Position numbers and translations under genes: made by a program. Below are positions 5,418 to 5,554 of a stretch of DNA of 5,554 nucleotides, one piece after another. The DNA comes from Campylobacterales bacterium. GTDB taxonomy: Bacteria > Campylobacterota > Campylobacteria > Campylobacterales > Hydrogenimonadaceae. The DNA lies in assembly GCA_027065635.1 (NCBI GenBank), contig JAMONQ010000192.1, forward strand, positions 1-5,554. Reading direction: 5' to 3'. Numbering within the stretch: the first letter of the stretch is position 1; each line of letters starts with the position of its first letter. Below the pieces are notes generated by a model. That model was not told the origin of the DNA. It saw only the letters and a list, made by a program, of their open reading frames with translations, and made no database searches.

Positions 5418-5554
5418 ATGGCCAGACTCTTTTTCTACCTTTTGCTGATCGCTTTCGCCGCAGGATGCACAGCCGACAACGGTAACGGCGGCTTCGAGAC
5501 GAAGGAGGAGCCGCAAAGGCGCAGCCAATACAGAACCTTCGTAAGCGACGAGGA
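5418..5554 (+). CDS. Putative lipoprotein, N-terminal fragment cut by the window edge
   Basis: An ATG at 5418 opens a frame that runs 45 codons to the right edge. The start MARLFFYLLLIAFAAGC is a classical lipoprotein signal peptide: one Arg, a hydrophobic core, and the lipobox F-A-A-G-C with C17 as the lipidated residue. Thr follows at +2, and then a polar, Gly/Asn/Glu-rich linker (TADNGNGG). No Asp is present at +2, so in enterobacterial terms it would go to the outer membrane. The remaining residues (ETKEEPQRRSQYRTFVSDE) fit no family I recognise. The ribosome site is weak (GGATAAAG). Another ATG at 5414 is in a different frame. It is transcribed divergently from the flavoprotein operon and shares its promoter region. 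Function unknown. Confidence 0.75.
   Translation, partial: MARLFFYLLLIAFAAGCTADNGNGGFETKEEPQRRSQYRTFVSDE

Overview
The window holds eight protein-coding genes in a tightly packed layout. Seven are on the minus strand and one, cut by the right edge, is on the plus strand. Gene style (many ATA and AGA codons, short intergenic gaps, start/stop overlaps) and the families present (a small flavoprotein plus iron-sulfur pair of the succinate dehydrogenase/fumarate reductase type, followed by a Crp/Fnr regulator) suggest a Campylobacterota bacterium with a fairly high G+C content for that phylum, perhaps a Hydrogenimonas-, Sulfurovum- or Nitratifractor-like chemolithotroph. This assignment is inferred from protein style only. 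No rRNA, tRNA, CRISPR or mobile element is visible.

Right to left along the minus strand, an operon starts from an extended -10 promoter near 5368-5376. It contains (1) the SDH/FRD flavoprotein at 3725-5338, (2) a 51-residue highly charged coiled-coil protein at 3573-3728, (3) the SDH/FRD iron-sulfur protein at 2866-3576, (4) a Crp/Fnr-family regulator at 2189-2866, and (5) a CorA/ZntB-family divalent cation channel at 1378-2199. All four junctions overlap (GTGA, ATGA, TGATG, and an 11-base overlap), so the five genes are very probably co-transcribed and translationally coupled. Neither a membrane anchor (SdhC/D) nor a CCG-domain SdhE subunit is present in the window.

After a 105-base gap with its own candidate sigma70 promoter comes a second, two-gene unit: a secreted YfdX-family protein (388-1272) and an HdeD/DUF308 membrane protein (1-391, cut by the left edge). 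They are joined by an ATGA overlap. YfdX and HdeD are linked to acid and stress resistance in Enterobacteriaceae, so this looks like a small envelope-stress module.

At the right edge, divergent from the flavoprotein gene, a plus-strand gene encodes the start of a lipoprotein (5418 onward). The two divergent promoters share one inverted repeat formed by their extended -10 elements, so their polymerase sites overlap.

The most distinctive points are the coiled-coil microprotein between the two catalytic subunits, a Gln at the usual covalent-FAD His position of the flavoprotein, a fourth Cys in the third cluster motif of the iron-sulfur protein, and the absence of any anchor subunit beside them.
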